Source: a virus
Direction: 5' to 3' (one strand)
Length of the DNA stretch: 28,736 nt
Virus record (IMG/VR): IMGVR_UViG_3300033156_000601
Span: 1 to 28,736 of that record
The position numbers and the translations under genes were made by a program. Every line of letters begins with the position of its first letter. Within the stretch, counting starts at the first letter, position 1. The notes beneath the pieces were generated by a model. The model was not told the DNA's origin, made no database searches, and saw nothing but the letters and a program-made list of their open reading frames with translations. Positions 28,580 through 28,736 of this stretch are shown here, one piece after another.

Positions 28580-28736
28580 CCGTGTATTCGGTCGACCCAG
28601 TTTAGATGAAACGATAACGTTCATCGAGGTAATGAAAATCGTTGGAGGGTACGAGCAACTGCTCAACCTTCCAATAAAAACATTTAACCAGATAGTTTTA
28701 GGGTTAAAAGAAATAAACAGAAGGGAAAATAAAGCC
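28539..28736 (+). CDS. Partial chaperone extension or separate gene, running off the window
   Basis: The frame +1 to the chaperone is open from 28536 to the end and encodes VNRVFGRPSLDETITFIEVM followed by a helical stretch. An in-frame ATG at 28539 could start it, but no good ribosome-binding site lies near. It could instead be the second half of a frameshifted gpGT protein. The 3' end is outside the window. Confidence 0.5.
   Translation, partial: MTSEQSKQLTSLVNRVFGRPSLDETITFIEVMKIVGGYEQLLNLPIKTFNQIVLGLKEINRRENKA

Overview
The window looks like part of the genome of a tailed, double-stranded DNA archaeal virus (Caudoviricetes-like) or a provirus. It encodes a two-subunit terminase, portal, maturation protease/scaffold, HK97-type major capsid protein, head-tail connectors, tail-tube protein and tail-assembly chaperones. 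The archaeal assignment rests on promoters: BRE/TATA boxes such as CCGAAAAGTTTATAA sit about 25-30 bases before leaderless or near-leaderless genes. Internal operon genes instead carry GGAGG ribosome-binding sites, often with ATGA overlaps. DNA is AT-rich. No tRNA, rRNA, CRISPR array, insertion sequence, integrase or host housekeeping gene is visible. A host with an S-layer is suggested by an S-layer-like viral protein. DPANN or a euryarchaeon would fit, but the host cannot be fixed from the sequence.

Layout. (1) 1-5486: one long leftward operon of about sixteen small accessory genes: a GNAT acetyltransferase, zinc-ribbon proteins and an alternating set of two Cys-rich families (2976-5486). 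(2) 5487-8641: AT-rich, repeat-dense region with few genes. It holds stem-loops and GACGCC repeats (5534-5880), two leftward genes, four leftward promoter-like units (three on an exact 53-base period), and two blocks of a TATAGTAGTAACAA repeat with a spacing near 30 bases. The two blocks flank a rightward two-gene cassette. I read this as a replication, partition or regulatory centre. (3) 8642-12471: leftward TerS, TerL, transglutaminase-like protein and four small genes. (4) 12472-12593: divergent promoter region with a perfect inverted repeat between the two BREs. (5) 12594-28736: rightward morphogenesis module: S-layer-like protein, membrane protein, portal, two small proteins, an 1,114-residue MBL/nucleotidyltransferase/DNA ligase/phosphoesterase fusion, a small HTH protein, protease-scaffold, capsid, decoration-like protein, connectors, tail tube and chaperones. 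The last gene runs off the window.

How it fits together. TerS/TerL would package DNA through the portal into heads built from capsid protein on the scaffold. The protease-scaffold gene has a strong internal start that should release scaffold alone, as with lambda C/Nu3. Connector, stopper, gp10-like and terminator-like proteins join the head to a tail built on the 27323-27970 tube protein. No tail sheath is seen, so a siphovirus form is more likely, but most tail genes lie beyond the end. T-rich tracts follow the genes likely to be expressed most strongly (S-layer-like, capsid, decoration, tube).

The strongest candidates for something new are the phased repeats flanking the 7762-8285 cassette, the alternating Cys-rich/zinc gene array, the viral S-layer-like protein, and the MBL-ligase fusion embedded in a capsid module.
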